NCBI GenBank assembly: GCA_021810565.1
Contig: JAJZIM010000011.1
Span: 1-64,000, forward strand
Length of the DNA stretch: 64,000 nucleotides
Reading direction: 5' to 3'
DNA from: Bacillota bacterium
GTDB taxonomy: Bacteria; Bacillota; Sulfobacillia; JAJZIM01
Shown: positions 45,361 through 54,117 of the stretch, in pieces
How positions within the stretch are numbered: the stretch's first letter is position 1
Layout of the letters: every line of letters starts with the position of its first letter
Notes under the pieces: generated by a model
Told to the model about the DNA's origin: nothing
Database searches by the model: none
The model's input: the letters and a program-made list of their open reading frames with translations, nothing else
Position numbers and translations under genes: made by a program

Positions 45361-47155
45361 GGTGCGTCTCCTCCTTGCCGTCGGGCCAGCGGGCGGTGAG
45401 GGTAAGGGCAATCCAGTTTCCCGGAGGCAGCTGGAACTCCCCTCCGGCCTCCCCGGCGGTGAGCTCCCGCCGATATTCCCCCTCCCCCGCGGCCGCCACC
45501 TCCACCCGCACCCCCGCCGCCGCCAACTCTCCCAGGGTAGGGGCGGTCTCCAGCAGGAGGCGCAGCTCCCCCGTCGCGGGCCGCTGCAACCAAAGCCGCC
45601 GCAGGGCGCCGCCCCCGGCCATCACCTGGGGCCAAAGCTCGAACAGGCGCGGCGCCGGCCCCGCCCAGCGCGGCCCTCCGGCCACCGGGGTCAGGAGGAA
45701 CTCCGGCGCCCCCCGTCCGGCCTGACGGTAGGCGTCACTCAGATGGCGGCGGAACAGCGCCTCGAACTCGGCCTTCTCGGGTGTATAGTGATCCTCGCCC
45801 AGCCACCAGAACCAGTCGCTGCCCTCGGCCGCCAACAGGCTATCCTGGGTGCCCCCCAGATCCCGCCGGCATTCCAGCAGGTACTCCCAGGCCCGGGTCT
45901 TCTCGGCGTGGCCGATCCAGGTGGACAGGTCCCCCGCCCAGGATCCGGTGGGCATCCGGGGCAGGACGCGATCCGACTCCCCCATCGTCTCGTCCAGGGT
46001 CGTCGTGGTCAGGCGCGGGTGGTCGGCCAAGCGGCCGTAGAGGCGGCGCAGGAAGGGCACGCCGTTGTCGGGATAGAACTCCCACGGGTTCTCGCCGTCC
46101 AGGGCCACCAGCACCAATCCCTCCCCGCCGCCCAGCCGGTCGGCGATGTGCTCCAGGCGGTGCACCAGGTCGTCGGCCGCCGTTTCGGGGGGCCAGGCGT
46201 GGTAGCTGAAGCCGACCAGGTCAGACAGCACCCGGTCGCGGAAGAAGACGGGCAACCCCCGATAGCGGTAAGGCTGCCGGTACAGATGCTCCCCGCCGAA
46301 ACCTTCCTCCCGGCGCTCCTCCCCCAGGGCCCGGTGCAGCATCCCCTCGTCGGTGGCCACCCACCCCACCCCCGCCTCCTGGGCCACCTGGGCCGCCGCC
46401 GGAGAGAGCGCCCCCTCGGGCGGCCACATCCCCCCCGGCGCGGCGCCGAAACGGCGCTGGTGGGCCGCCCTGCCCCGCAGGATCTGCTCCCGGGCGTCCT
46501 CGGGATAGCGGAAGGGCACCGCCCCCGTGCCGCACAAGAGCGGCAGGATGGGGTGGTAGTAGGGGCTGGCCGACAGGGCGCATCCCGCGGCCTGGGCCTT
46601 AAGCAGTTCCTCCTCCGTGCCGCCCAGGATCTGCCGGCAATGCCGGCGCAGGATGTCCCGCTGCTCGGGAGTGTAGTCCCGACCCTGCTCCCAAAGGGCA
46701 CGGATATGCGCCGCCTCCCGGTAGAGGGGGGACAGCCAGGCCAAGTGGAACAACACCACCAGATCCCGCAGCTCGTCGTCGGTGAGCACCCCGTCGCGCC
46801 GTTCCCATAGCTCCCGGTAGCGGGCCGAGGGGGCGATGATCCGCTCGTAGTTGGCGGTGAAGCAGGCCCGCCGCAGGAAGTGGCGCTCCCCGCGGGAGAA
46901 CTCCGCCGGCTCGCGGCTCAGAAGCGCCCAATAGGGATCGCGGATCCGCTCCGCGCGGTAGTCCGCCAACTGCTCCATCAGGCAGGGCACCAAATTGAAG
47001 GTGACCCGCACGCCCGCCTCCCGGGCCAGGCGGGGCATGGCGCCGTAATCCTTCAAACCATACAGGTAGACCCAGGGAAAGTGCTGCCGCCCGTCGGCGT
47101 CCCGGTAGAGGGGCTGGTGCAGGTGCCAGAGGAAGGCTACCCTCAGTTTCCCCAT
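45347..47155 (-). CDS. GH57 amylopullulanase-type glycoside hydrolase
   Basis: 602 residues. Start VAFLWHLHQPLYRD, nucleophile region GMWPPEGALSP (glutamate), acid/base region VALDGENPWEFY (aspartate), all as in GH57 amylopullulanases and alpha-amylases. The final 100 residues are beta-rich and arranged like the carbohydrate-binding tail. There is no signal peptide, so it works inside the cell on glycogen or maltodextrin. It overlaps the nucleotidyltransferase gene by 13 bases. Confidence 0.9.
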   Translation of the reverse strand: MGKLRVAFLWHLHQPLYRDADGRQHFPWVYLYGLKDYGAMPRLAREAGVRVTFNLVPCLMEQLADYRAERIRDPYWALLSREPAEFSRGERHFLRRACFTANYERIIAPSARYRELWERRDGVLTDDELRDLVVLFHLAWLSPLYREAAHIRALWEQGRDYTPEQRDILRRHCRQILGGTEEELLKAQAAGCALSASPYYHPILPLLCGTGAVPFRYPEDAREQILRGRAAHQRRFGAAPGGMWPPEGALSPAAAQVAQEAGVGWVATDEGMLHRALGEERREEGFGGEHLYRQPYRYRGLPVFFRDRVLSDLVGFSYHAWPPETAADDLVHRLEHIADRLGGGEGLVLVALDGENPWEFYPDNGVPFLRRLYGRLADHPRLTTTTLDETMGESDRVLPRMPTGSWAGDLSTWIGHAEKTRAWEYLLECRRDLGGTQDSLLAAEGSDWFWWLGEDHYTPEKAEFEALFRRHLSDAYRQAGRGAPEFLLTPVAGGPRWAGPAPRLFELWPQVMAGGGALRRLWLQRPATGELRLLLETAPTLGELAAAGVRVEVAAAGEGEYRRELTAGEAGGEFQLPPGNWIALTLTARWPDGKEETHRVKL

Positions 47156-49641
47156 GCCGCACCCGTGCCCTGGGACATCTCCTCCCGCCAGGTCGCCAGT
47201 TTCCGGCTGTAGCGCTCGAGCAGGTTGCGGGCCAGGGACGCGTCCCTCCCCTCGGCCCACACGTCGATCCGCGAGCCGCGCTCGTCGGGCAGGATCAGGG
47301 CCCAGCCGCCGGGCTCGTCCACCAGGATCTCGCTGCCCTCCGGAGCCCGGATGCCGCTCAGCACCCGCTGGGCCAGATGCAGCACGCTTCCCCTGAGGTC
47401 GGGGGGGCAAAACACCGAGGTGTGCAGGACGTTGGCCCGCGGCACCTCCTGTCCCAGCTCCCGCAGGCTGCGGCCCGCCGCCTCCAAAAGCGCCAAGGCC
47501 TCGGCCGCGGCGAAACACGCATCGGGATAGGCGGCAAAGGCGGGAAAGGCGCAGGCCCCCGGCGGATCGGCCGCCAGCAGCACGCGCTCCTCCTGCAGCC
47601 GCCGGCGCCACTCCGGGCCCCTGGCCCGGCAGCGCGCCACCCCCATGCCGTGTTCGGCCGCCAGTTTCTCCACCGCGCGGCTGGCCTGCAGCCCCACCAG
47701 CACCTCGCCGGTGCGGCCGGCCCCGCCCAGCAGCACGACCATCAAGAGCACCGCCTCCGGCCCCTGGTACACCCGCCCGGCGCCGTCCACCAAGGCCAGG
47801 CGCTCACCCGCCGAGTCGATCCACACCCCCACGCCGTCCGGCGAGTCCGGGCGCAGGATCCTGGACAGCCGGCCCGCGGCGGGCTCCGCCTCCGTGCGCA
47901 CCACCTCCGGGGCATAGCCCCGCTGCGCCAGCAGGCGGTGCAGCAATTCCCCCCCCGGCCCCGGGGAGCAGCCCAGGACCACCGGCAGCGTTCCCCGCCC
48001 CGGGGGCAGGACACGACGGATCGAGTGCCGGTAGGCCTCCTCCACCTCCGGCCCCAGCTGGCGCAGTCGGCCCAGGTGCGCCTCGTCGGCGCGCCGGTAC
48101 TCCTCCTGACGGAAGGTGCGCTCCAAACGGCGTGCCTCGCCGCGGGAAAGCTCCACTCCTCCCGCCCCGAACAGGCGCAGGCAAAGCTGCCCCTCCTCCC
48201 CCGGCACCGACTCCGCGAAGATACCTCCCGCGCGGCCCTCCCGCCCGATCCGATAGCGCAGCAAAGGCAGGGCCAGGCTGGTCGCCAGCTCGCCGTCGAC
48301 GCCGCTGGAGGACAAACCCGCCCCCAGCGCCCCCAGGGCCATCTGGGAGGCCGCGCTGCCGTCGCCCGCCAGGGCCACGCTGGCCCCCAAAGGCAGGAGA
48401 CTGCCCCAGGCCTCTCCCAGTCGGACCAGCAGTTCCGGCGGCAGATCCACGGCCGGGTTGCCCCGCACCGCGCTTCCCGACAGGAGGTGACGGCGGGAAA
48501 CCGCCTCCCCCACCAGGGAGTAGGACACCACCGCCCGCTCCTCCACCTGCCGGTCGGGCCAGATGCGCACGTGGCGCCGCACCAGGGCGCGCTGACCCAG
48601 GTTGCAGCCGTCCGCCAGCACCGCCCCCGGCATGATCCGGACCCGCTCGCCCAGGTGCACCGCCGCTCCCAGCACGCACCCCTCCAGGCGGCACCCCGCC
48701 CCGATCTCCGTCCACTCCCAGGCCACCGTCTCCCGCAGCCGGGCCTGGGGGCCAACACTGCAGCCGTCCCCCAGGACGCAATCCGTGAGCTGGGCCCCCG
48801 CCATCACACGGACCCCGCGGCCCAGCACCACCGTACCCTCCAGCCGGGCCTGGGGGGACACCACCGTGCCCTCGCCCCAGACCACGCGCGTGCCCGGCCG
48901 CCATGGATCGGGCAGTTCCAACTCCACCCTCCCCCGCCACAGGTCCTGATGCGCGGCCAGGTAGGCGACGGGGTCGCCCACGTCGCGCCAGTAGCCGCCG
49001 GGGGCCATGGCATACAAAGGGGCGCGCTCCTCCAGCAGCCGGGGGAACAGGTCCTGGCTGAAATCCCACGGCTCCTCCGGCGGCACCAGATCCAAGACCT
49101 GGGGCTGGAGCAGGTAGTAGCCGGCGTTCACCGTGTCCGTGCAGGTCTCCCCCGGCGAGGGCTTCTCGGTGAAGTGGCGCACCCGCCCGGTGTCGCTGGT
49201 CTGCACCACCCCGAAGGGGGAAGTGTCCGCCACCCGGCTCAGGAGGATGGTGGCCAGGGCGGCCCGCTGCCGGTGGAAGGCCAGGGCGCGGGTGAGGTCG
49301 AAGTCCGTCACCACGTCGGCGCTGGCCACCAGGAAGGTCTCGCGTCCCAGGAGGTGGCGGGCCAGGGCGGTGGCTCCCGCCGTGCCCAGGTCCCGCTCCG
49401 GCTGCAGGTAGGTGATGCGGCAGCCCCAGGGAGCGCCGTCCTGAAAGTAGCGGCGGATGACCTCCGGCTGGTGGTGCAAAAGGAACACCAAGTCGTCGAA
49501 GCCGCTACGCACCAAGGCCCGCACCGTGTGTTCCAAGAGCGGCCGGTTGCCCAAAGGCAGCATGGGCTTGGGCCGATTGGCCGTGAGGGGTCGGGCCCGG
49601 GTGCCGAAACCGCCGGCCAGGATCACTGCGCGCACCTGCAT
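47143..49641 (-). CDS. Sugar nucleotidyltransferase fused to a degenerate phosphohexomutase
   Basis: 832 residues. Residues 1-230 are a nucleotidyltransferase (VILAGGFGTRARPLTANRPK, then ASADVVTDFD), residues about 245-375 are a left-handed beta-helix of hexapeptide repeats, and 380-832 have the fold and length of a phosphomannomutase/phosphoglucomutase. Where the mutase needs TASHNP there is AESVPG, so the catalytic serine is lost; the later metal loop DxDxD is also not seen. The whole is the mannose-1-phosphate guanylyltransferase/mutase-like fusion known from cyanobacteria and Clostridia. First gene of the glycogen operon; ATG at 49641 after AGGAG. Confidence 0.88.
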   Translation of the reverse strand: MQVRAVILAGGFGTRARPLTANRPKPMLPLGNRPLLEHTVRALVRSGFDDLVFLLHHQPEVIRRYFQDGAPWGCRITYLQPERDLGTAGATALARHLLGRETFLVASADVVTDFDLTRALAFHRQRAALATILLSRVADTSPFGVVQTSDTGRVRHFTEKPSPGETCTDTVNAGYYLLQPQVLDLVPPEEPWDFSQDLFPRLLEERAPLYAMAPGGYWRDVGDPVAYLAAHQDLWRGRVELELPDPWRPGTRVVWGEGTVVSPQARLEGTVVLGRGVRVMAGAQLTDCVLGDGCSVGPQARLRETVAWEWTEIGAGCRLEGCVLGAAVHLGERVRIMPGAVLADGCNLGQRALVRRHVRIWPDRQVEERAVVSYSLVGEAVSRRHLLSGSAVRGNPAVDLPPELLVRLGEAWGSLLPLGASVALAGDGSAASQMALGALGAGLSSSGVDGELATSLALPLLRYRIGREGRAGGIFAESVPGEEGQLCLRLFGAGGVELSRGEARRLERTFRQEEYRRADEAHLGRLRQLGPEVEEAYRHSIRRVLPPGRGTLPVVLGCSPGPGGELLHRLLAQRGYAPEVVRTEAEPAAGRLSRILRPDSPDGVGVWIDSAGERLALVDGAGRVYQGPEAVLLMVVLLGGAGRTGEVLVGLQASRAVEKLAAEHGMGVARCRARGPEWRRRLQEERVLLAADPPGACAFPAFAAYPDACFAAAEALALLEAAGRSLRELGQEVPRANVLHTSVFCPPDLRGSVLHLAQRVLSGIRAPEGSEILVDEPGGWALILPDERGSRIDVWAEGRDASLARNLLERYSRKLATWREEMSQGTGAAWGN

Positions 49642-49670
49642 CCACTCCTCTCGTGCCTCCTTGCACCCAT

Positions 49671-49703
49671 AAAAAACGGGGAGCCTTTTCCTCAAGACTC
49701 CCC
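49671..49703 (-). terminator. Leader terminator (attenuator) before the glycogen operon
   Basis: On the minus strand GGGGAG (49703-49698) pairs with CTCCCC (49683-49678), 14-base loop, then G and T6 (49676-49671). It lies between the promoter at 49735-49763 and the first gene, so it would stop transcription unless relieved. No small gene lies in the leader. No known riboswitch is recognised. Confidence 0.6.
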
Positions 49704-49734
49704 CTTCTCTGTGCGGTCTTCTGTTTGTAGGAAT

Positions 49735-49763
49735 ATGTTAGCATCTGATGCTGCAAAAATCAA
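49735..49763 (-). promoter_or_regulatory. Promoter of the glycogen operon with palindrome in the spacer
   Basis: TTGATT (49763-49758), a 17-base spacer and TAACAT (49740-49735). A perfect palindrome AGCATC-T-GATGCT (49740-49752, plus strand) fills the spacer and touches the -10 box, which looks like a repressor site. The rest of the gap to 49956 is non-coding. Confidence 0.6.
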
Positions 49764-49992
49764 AAAAGATTTCAGCCGCGTCAGCCAGCTTGTCAGGCTC
49801 AGGGCCTGCCCGGGAGCGGCCATTCATTCGGCTCCCCTAATTTACGCCTAAACGGCGGATTTTGCCCATCTGCGAAGGCCGGGAAGCCTCCGGCACCGCC
49901 ATTCTCAGGTGTCTCTCAGCAAAACTCGGGGGGCGTTCTAAGCCGACCGGCCCAGAATGAAGAGGCAACTTTCCGGGAAGGAGATGCCACCC

Positions 49993-50811
49993 ATGCCCAG
50001 CCTTCGCTCCGTGTGGCTCCCGGCGCTCCTGGCGCTGGGGCTGTCCGGCTCCGCCCTGGCCCGGCCCCCCTTGCCCGCCTCGCCTCCCCACCGTCCCCCG
50101 GGGCCCGCCGCCGCCGTGGTTTCCGGCATCAGCGCCGCTTCCCTGACCCTAACCCTGGCCGACGGCAAGACCGCCACGCGATCCCTGGCCGAGGTGCGGG
50201 CTCAAAGCGGCCCGGTGCCGGTGGCCGTGTACCGCCTGCACCCCGGCATGCGGGTGCATTTCGCCCCGCCGCCCCGGGGCCGGGGCGTTTGGAACCTCCA
50301 GGTTCCGCTGACCACCTGGCACGGCGTGCTGCAAAGCGTCGCCAACCGCGTGTACACGCTGCGTCTGAGCGACGGCAGCCTGCGGCAGGTATCCGTCGCC
50401 GGCGATACCCTGGTGTCCTGGGCCGGCCCGCCCCCCTTCCGAAGCACGACCACCGCGGCACAGCCCTTTCTCGGCGCGCAGCTCACCGCGGTGGGCACCT
50501 CCGACGGCTCGACCTTGGCGGCCTGGGGCATCGCGGTGCAGCCGCGGCAGTGGCGCGGCACGCTGGTCTCCAGCTCGGGCGATCGGTTGGTCGTGCGCAC
50601 GGCCCGGGGCCTGCGCACCGCCATGGTGGACGAGGCCACCCGCTTCGGTCCCCCGGGATCCAAGCCTGCCGTAGGCAGCATGGTCACCGTGCTCCTGGCG
50701 CCCGGTTCGGCTTCCGCGGCCTGGCAGGTAAGCGCCGCCCCGTCCCCACCCACCGGGAAAGCCCCGCGGCCCGGCCATCCGGCGCGTCTCCCCGCCCCCC
50801 CGGGCAAGTAG
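49993..50811 (+). CDS. Secreted protein of unknown function next to a two-component system
   Basis: 272 residues. Signal peptide LPALLALGLSGSALA, then a proline-rich stretch and three repeats of a beta-rich unit (AAVVSGISAASLTLTLADGKT, TWHGVLQSVANRVYTLRLSD, QWRGTLVSSSGDRLVVRTA), resembling DUF5666-type domains. No enzyme motif is seen. ATG at 49993 is 9 bases after AAGGAG. It lies 38 bp before the response regulator and may be its envelope sensor partner or target. Confidence 0.75.
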   Translation: MPSLRSVWLPALLALGLSGSALARPPLPASPPHRPPGPAAAVVSGISAASLTLTLADGKTATRSLAEVRAQSGPVPVAVYRLHPGMRVHFAPPPRGRGVWNLQVPLTTWHGVLQSVANRVYTLRLSDGSLRQVSVAGDTLVSWAGPPPFRSTTTAAQPFLGAQLTAVGTSDGSTLAAWGIAVQPRQWRGTLVSSSGDRLVVRTARGLRTAMVDEATRFGPPGSKPAVGSMVTVLLAPGSASAAWQVSAAPSPPTGKAPRPGHPARLPAPPGK

Positions 50812-50849
50812 GGATTTGCCCCGGCGCGCCGAAACATCCTGCTTAGGGG

Positions 50850-51533
50850 GTGGCGAAGCTGCCGCAAAGCCGGGTGCGGGTGCTGATCGTGGAGGATGAG
50901 GCCAATCTGGCGGAGATGCTGGCCATGGGCCTGCGCTACGAAGGCTTCGAGGTGACCTGCGCCGCCGATGGATCCCAGGCTCTTGGCACCGCCCGCAGCT
51001 TTGATCCGCAGGTGGTGGTCCTGGACGTGATGCTGCCCCAAATCGACGGCTGGTCTGTGTGCCAGCGGTTGCGCCGACCGGGACGGGTCATCCTCATGCT
51101 CACGGCCCGGGATGACGTGGACGACCGGGTGCGGGGGCTCGATCTGGGCGCCGACGACTACCTGGTGAAGCCCTTCGCCTTCCGAGAACTGTTGGCCCGC
51201 ATCCGCGCCCAGCTGCGCCACCTGCATCGCGAGCAATCCGACCGGCTGGAGTTCGGGCCGGTGCGCCTGGACCGGTGCACCCACCAGGTCCGGGGGGCGG
51301 CGGGTCCCGTGGAGTTGACCCCTCGGGAATACGACCTCTTGGAGCTATTCCTGACCCATCCCCGCCAGGTGCTGTCCAAGGATCAGATCCTGGATCGGGT
51401 TTGGGGGCAGGGATATTTCGGCGACCACAATGTGGTGGAGGTGTACGTGGGCTACCTGCGTCAGAAGCTCGGGGACCGGGATCACCTGCTCATCCAGACC
51501 GTCCGGGGCTTCGGCTACCGGTTGGGCCAGTGA
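50850..51533 (+). CDS. OmpR/PhoB family response regulator
   Basis: 227 residues. Receiver domain with the ED pair in VLIVEDEANLAE, the phosphorylated aspartate in VVVLDVMLPQIDG, the threonine in LTARDD and the lysine in YLVKPFAF. Winged-helix C-terminus: LTPREYDLLELFL and QTVRGFGYRL. The GTG at 50850 directly abuts a G-rich site; a CTG at 50859 or a GTG at 50874 are alternatives. Works with the kinase that follows at a 1-base gap. Confidence 0.93.
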   Translation: MAKLPQSRVRVLIVEDEANLAEMLAMGLRYEGFEVTCAADGSQALGTARSFDPQVVVLDVMLPQIDGWSVCQRLRRPGRVILMLTARDDVDDRVRGLDLGADDYLVKPFAFRELLARIRAQLRHLHREQSDRLEFGPVRLDRCTHQVRGAAGPVELTPREYDLLELFLTHPRQVLSKDQILDRVWGQGYFGDHNVVEVYVGYLRQKLGDRDHLLIQTVRGFGYRLGQ

Positions 51534-51534
51534 C

Positions 51535-52944
51535 ATGGCGCGCCTGCCACGCTGGCCGCGCAGCCTCCCCTGGCGCCTGGCCGCCTGGCACCTCCTGGTC
51601 TTCGGCGGCCTAGTCTTGCTGCTGGCCTTCTTGGAATTGCTGGCCCTGCGCCAGATCCTGATCCACGATGCCACCCAGGGGCTGCGCTCCGATCTGGCGA
51701 CCTTGCCGGCCCAGCTTGGCCCCCGCCCGTCGGCCGACCGGCTGGCCGCCCGGGCTCCTGCGCTGCTGCGGACGTTAGGCGGCCCCCGGACGCCGTCGCG
51801 CATCATTTCCGTTGCGGGAAAGGTGCTGGCCCAAAGTCCCGCCGCCGCCGACTTCCCCGCGCTACCGCCGCCGGCAGGACCGACGGCGGCCGCCATCCGC
51901 TCCGTCCGGGGTCGCTCTTTCCTGATGGCGCAACTCGTCTTGGGCCCTCCGGGACATCCCGTGGGAACGGCCCTGGTGGCCCGCGATCTGGCCGGGGTGT
52001 TGCAGCCCCTGGGGCCGGCCGCCGCCGCCTGGGCCGTCGGCACGGCGACCGCCATGCTGCTGGCCCTGCTCCTGGCCCTGCCTTTGACCCGACGCGCGCT
52101 GCAGCCTTTGCGGGTGCTGGCCGAGCGGGCCCAGGGCATCGCCGCCGGAGACTTCGGGCAGCCGCTGCCGGTACCGGACACCGCGGATGAGGTGGCCCGC
52201 CTCACCGCGGCCTTCAACACCATGTCCCAGGGACTGGCGGCGGCCTTCGCCAAGGAGCGGCGCACCCAGGAGCGCATGCGCCGCTTTCTGGCGGACGCCT
52301 CCCACGAGTTGCGCACGCCCCTCTCCGCCCTGAACGGCTACCTGGAGCTTTGGCGCTCCGGCCGCCTAGCCGCCCCGGATCGGGAGCGCGCCCTGGAGGT
52401 CATGGAGCGGGAGGGAAACCGCATGGCCAAATTGGTGGCGGACCTCCTGACGCTGAGCCGTCTGGATCAGGGCCTGCACCCGGCCAAGCTGCCGGTCGCC
52501 CTGGCCCCTTTGGCTCGGGAGGTCTGCGATGCCCTGCTGCCCCTGGCCGCCGGGCGCCGCCTCACGCTGCGGGAAGAGGACCCGGGTTGGATCGCCGGCG
52601 ACTCGGACGCCCTGCGGCGCATCCTGTTCAATCTCCTGGAAAACGCCCTGCGCTACACGCCGGTCGGCGGCGAGGTCACCGTCCGCATCGCCGCCGGCGG
52701 TGAGCTGTCCGTGGAGGACCACGGCCCGGGCATCGACCCGACCGAAGTGCCCCGCATCTTCGAGCGGTTCTACCGCGGCGACCCCTCCCGCAGTCGGGAG
52801 GCCGGAGGAGCGGGCCTGGGTCTGGCCATCGTGGCCGGCCTGACGGCGCAGCTCGACGGCAGGATCCAGGTGCAAAGCACCCCCGGCCGGGGGACCACCT
52901 TCACCCTGCATTTCCCGCCCCTGGCGCCTCCGGGCGCCTCTTGA
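51535..52944 (+). CDS. Sensor histidine kinase
   Basis: 469 residues. Two membrane helices (WHLLVFGGLVLLLAFLELLAL and a second near residue 165) flank an extracytoplasmic domain of about 125 residues, followed by HAMP (LRVLAERAQGIAAGDFGQPL). Catalytic parts: H-box ASHELRTPLSALNGY, N-box NLLENALRYTP, G boxes DHGPGID and GGAGLGLAIV. It should phosphorylate the regulator upstream. The extracellular domain has no recognised ligand. Confidence 0.94.
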   Translation: MARLPRWPRSLPWRLAAWHLLVFGGLVLLLAFLELLALRQILIHDATQGLRSDLATLPAQLGPRPSADRLAARAPALLRTLGGPRTPSRIISVAGKVLAQSPAAADFPALPPPAGPTAAAIRSVRGRSFLMAQLVLGPPGHPVGTALVARDLAGVLQPLGPAAAAWAVGTATAMLLALLLALPLTRRALQPLRVLAERAQGIAAGDFGQPLPVPDTADEVARLTAAFNTMSQGLAAAFAKERRTQERMRRFLADASHELRTPLSALNGYLELWRSGRLAAPDRERALEVMEREGNRMAKLVADLLTLSRLDQGLHPAKLPVALAPLAREVCDALLPLAAGRRLTLREEDPGWIAGDSDALRRILFNLLENALRYTPVGGEVTVRIAAGGELSVEDHGPGIDPTEVPRIFERFYRGDPSRSREAGGAGLGLAIVAGLTAQLDGRIQVQSTPGRGTTFTLHFPPLAPPGAS

Positions 52945-52950
52945 CCGCCG

Positions 52951-54117
52951 CTACTCGGTGCGCAAAGCCTCCACCGGCTGCATCTTCCCCGCTTTGTAGG
53001 CCGGGTAGAGGCCGAAGATGACCCCCACCGCCATGGCGAAGACCAGGGAACCCAGCACCGCCCCCGGGGAGATCACCGGGTGCCAGCCGGCCGCCCGGGA
53101 CAGCCCGACGGCCAAGAGCGTTCCGCAAACCACCCCTGCGCCGCCCCCCACCGTGGTCAAAAGCACCGCCTCGGTCAGGAATTGCCCCATGATATGCCCG
53201 CGCCTGGCGCCCAGCGCCTTGCGGATGCCGATCTCCCGCGTGCGCTCCGCCACCGCGGCCAGCATGATGTTCATGATCCCGATGCCGCCCACCAGCAGCG
53301 ACACGGCGGCCACCGCCCCCAGCAGGCCGGTCATGGTGTTCTGCGCCTGCCGGTTCGCTAAGATCAGGGAGTCCTGGCTGCGCACCTGCACCGCGCGGCT
53401 GTTCCCGTAGCGGTATTTGAACAGACGCACCAGTTGGGTGGCCAACAGCTCCGCCCGGCGAGGTCCCCCGGCCTGGGCATACAGGGTGCTCAATTGGTCG
53501 GTGCCGGCCATGGCCTGGGCGGTGCTCACCGGCACGAAGGCCAAGAGGTCGTTGTCCGTGTGCAAGGTGGTGCCCTTGGGCGCCATGATCCCCTCCACCG
53601 TGAACTGGGTTCCGTTGATCAGCACCCGGCGCCCCAAGGGGTTGCGGGTGCCGAAAAGCTTCTCCGCCAGCCGCTCACCCAGCGCCGTCACGTGCTGGCG
53701 CGCGGCCACGCTGAAGGATCCCACGAAGCTGCCTTGGGCCACGGGAAAACGCCGCGCTACGGGATAGCCCTGGTCGGTGCCCACAACCTTGGTGGAGACG
53801 CTGTTGGTTCCCGCCACCACCGTTGCGGAAAGGGTGACCACCGGCACCAGCCGCTGGGCCACCGGTATCTCCCGGCGGATCCAGGACAGCTCGTCCAATC
53901 GCAGTTGGCCCCCCGGCCCCGGCGACACCAGGACCAGGTTGGTGCCCAGGGAGCGGAGTTCCTGCAGAACCCGCTGCCGCGCCCCCTCGCCCACCGAGAC
54001 CAAGGCGACCACGGTGGCCACCCCGATGATGATGCCCAGGGCCGCCAGGGCGGAACGCAGCTTGGCGGTGATCAGGTTGCCCCAAGCCACCTGAAACATG
54101 GGCAGCAGTTCCGTCAT
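52951..54117 (-). CDS. MacB-like ABC permease (FtsX fold)
   Basis: 388 residues: an N-terminal helix, a large extracytoplasmic domain, and three C-terminal helices. Motifs are AKLRSALAALGIIIGVATVV, GGIGIMNIMLAAVAERTREIGIRKALGARR and YPAYKAGKMQPVEALRTE, all typical of MacB/LolC-type permeases. In MacB the ATPase is fused; here the permease is separate and no ATPase gene is next to it. It overlaps the adaptor by 4 bases and converges with the histidine kinase. Confidence 0.92.
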   Translation of the reverse strand: MTELLPMFQVAWGNLITAKLRSALAALGIIIGVATVVALVSVGEGARQRVLQELRSLGTNLVLVSPGPGGQLRLDELSWIRREIPVAQRLVPVVTLSATVVAGTNSVSTKVVGTDQGYPVARRFPVAQGSFVGSFSVAARQHVTALGERLAEKLFGTRNPLGRRVLINGTQFTVEGIMAPKGTTLHTDNDLLAFVPVSTAQAMAGTDQLSTLYAQAGGPRRAELLATQLVRLFKYRYGNSRAVQVRSQDSLILANRQAQNTMTGLLGAVAAVSLLVGGIGIMNIMLAAVAERTREIGIRKALGARRGHIMGQFLTEAVLLTTVGGGAGVVCGTLLAVGLSRAAGWHPVISPGAVLGSLVFAMAVGVIFGLYPAYKAGKMQPVEALRTE

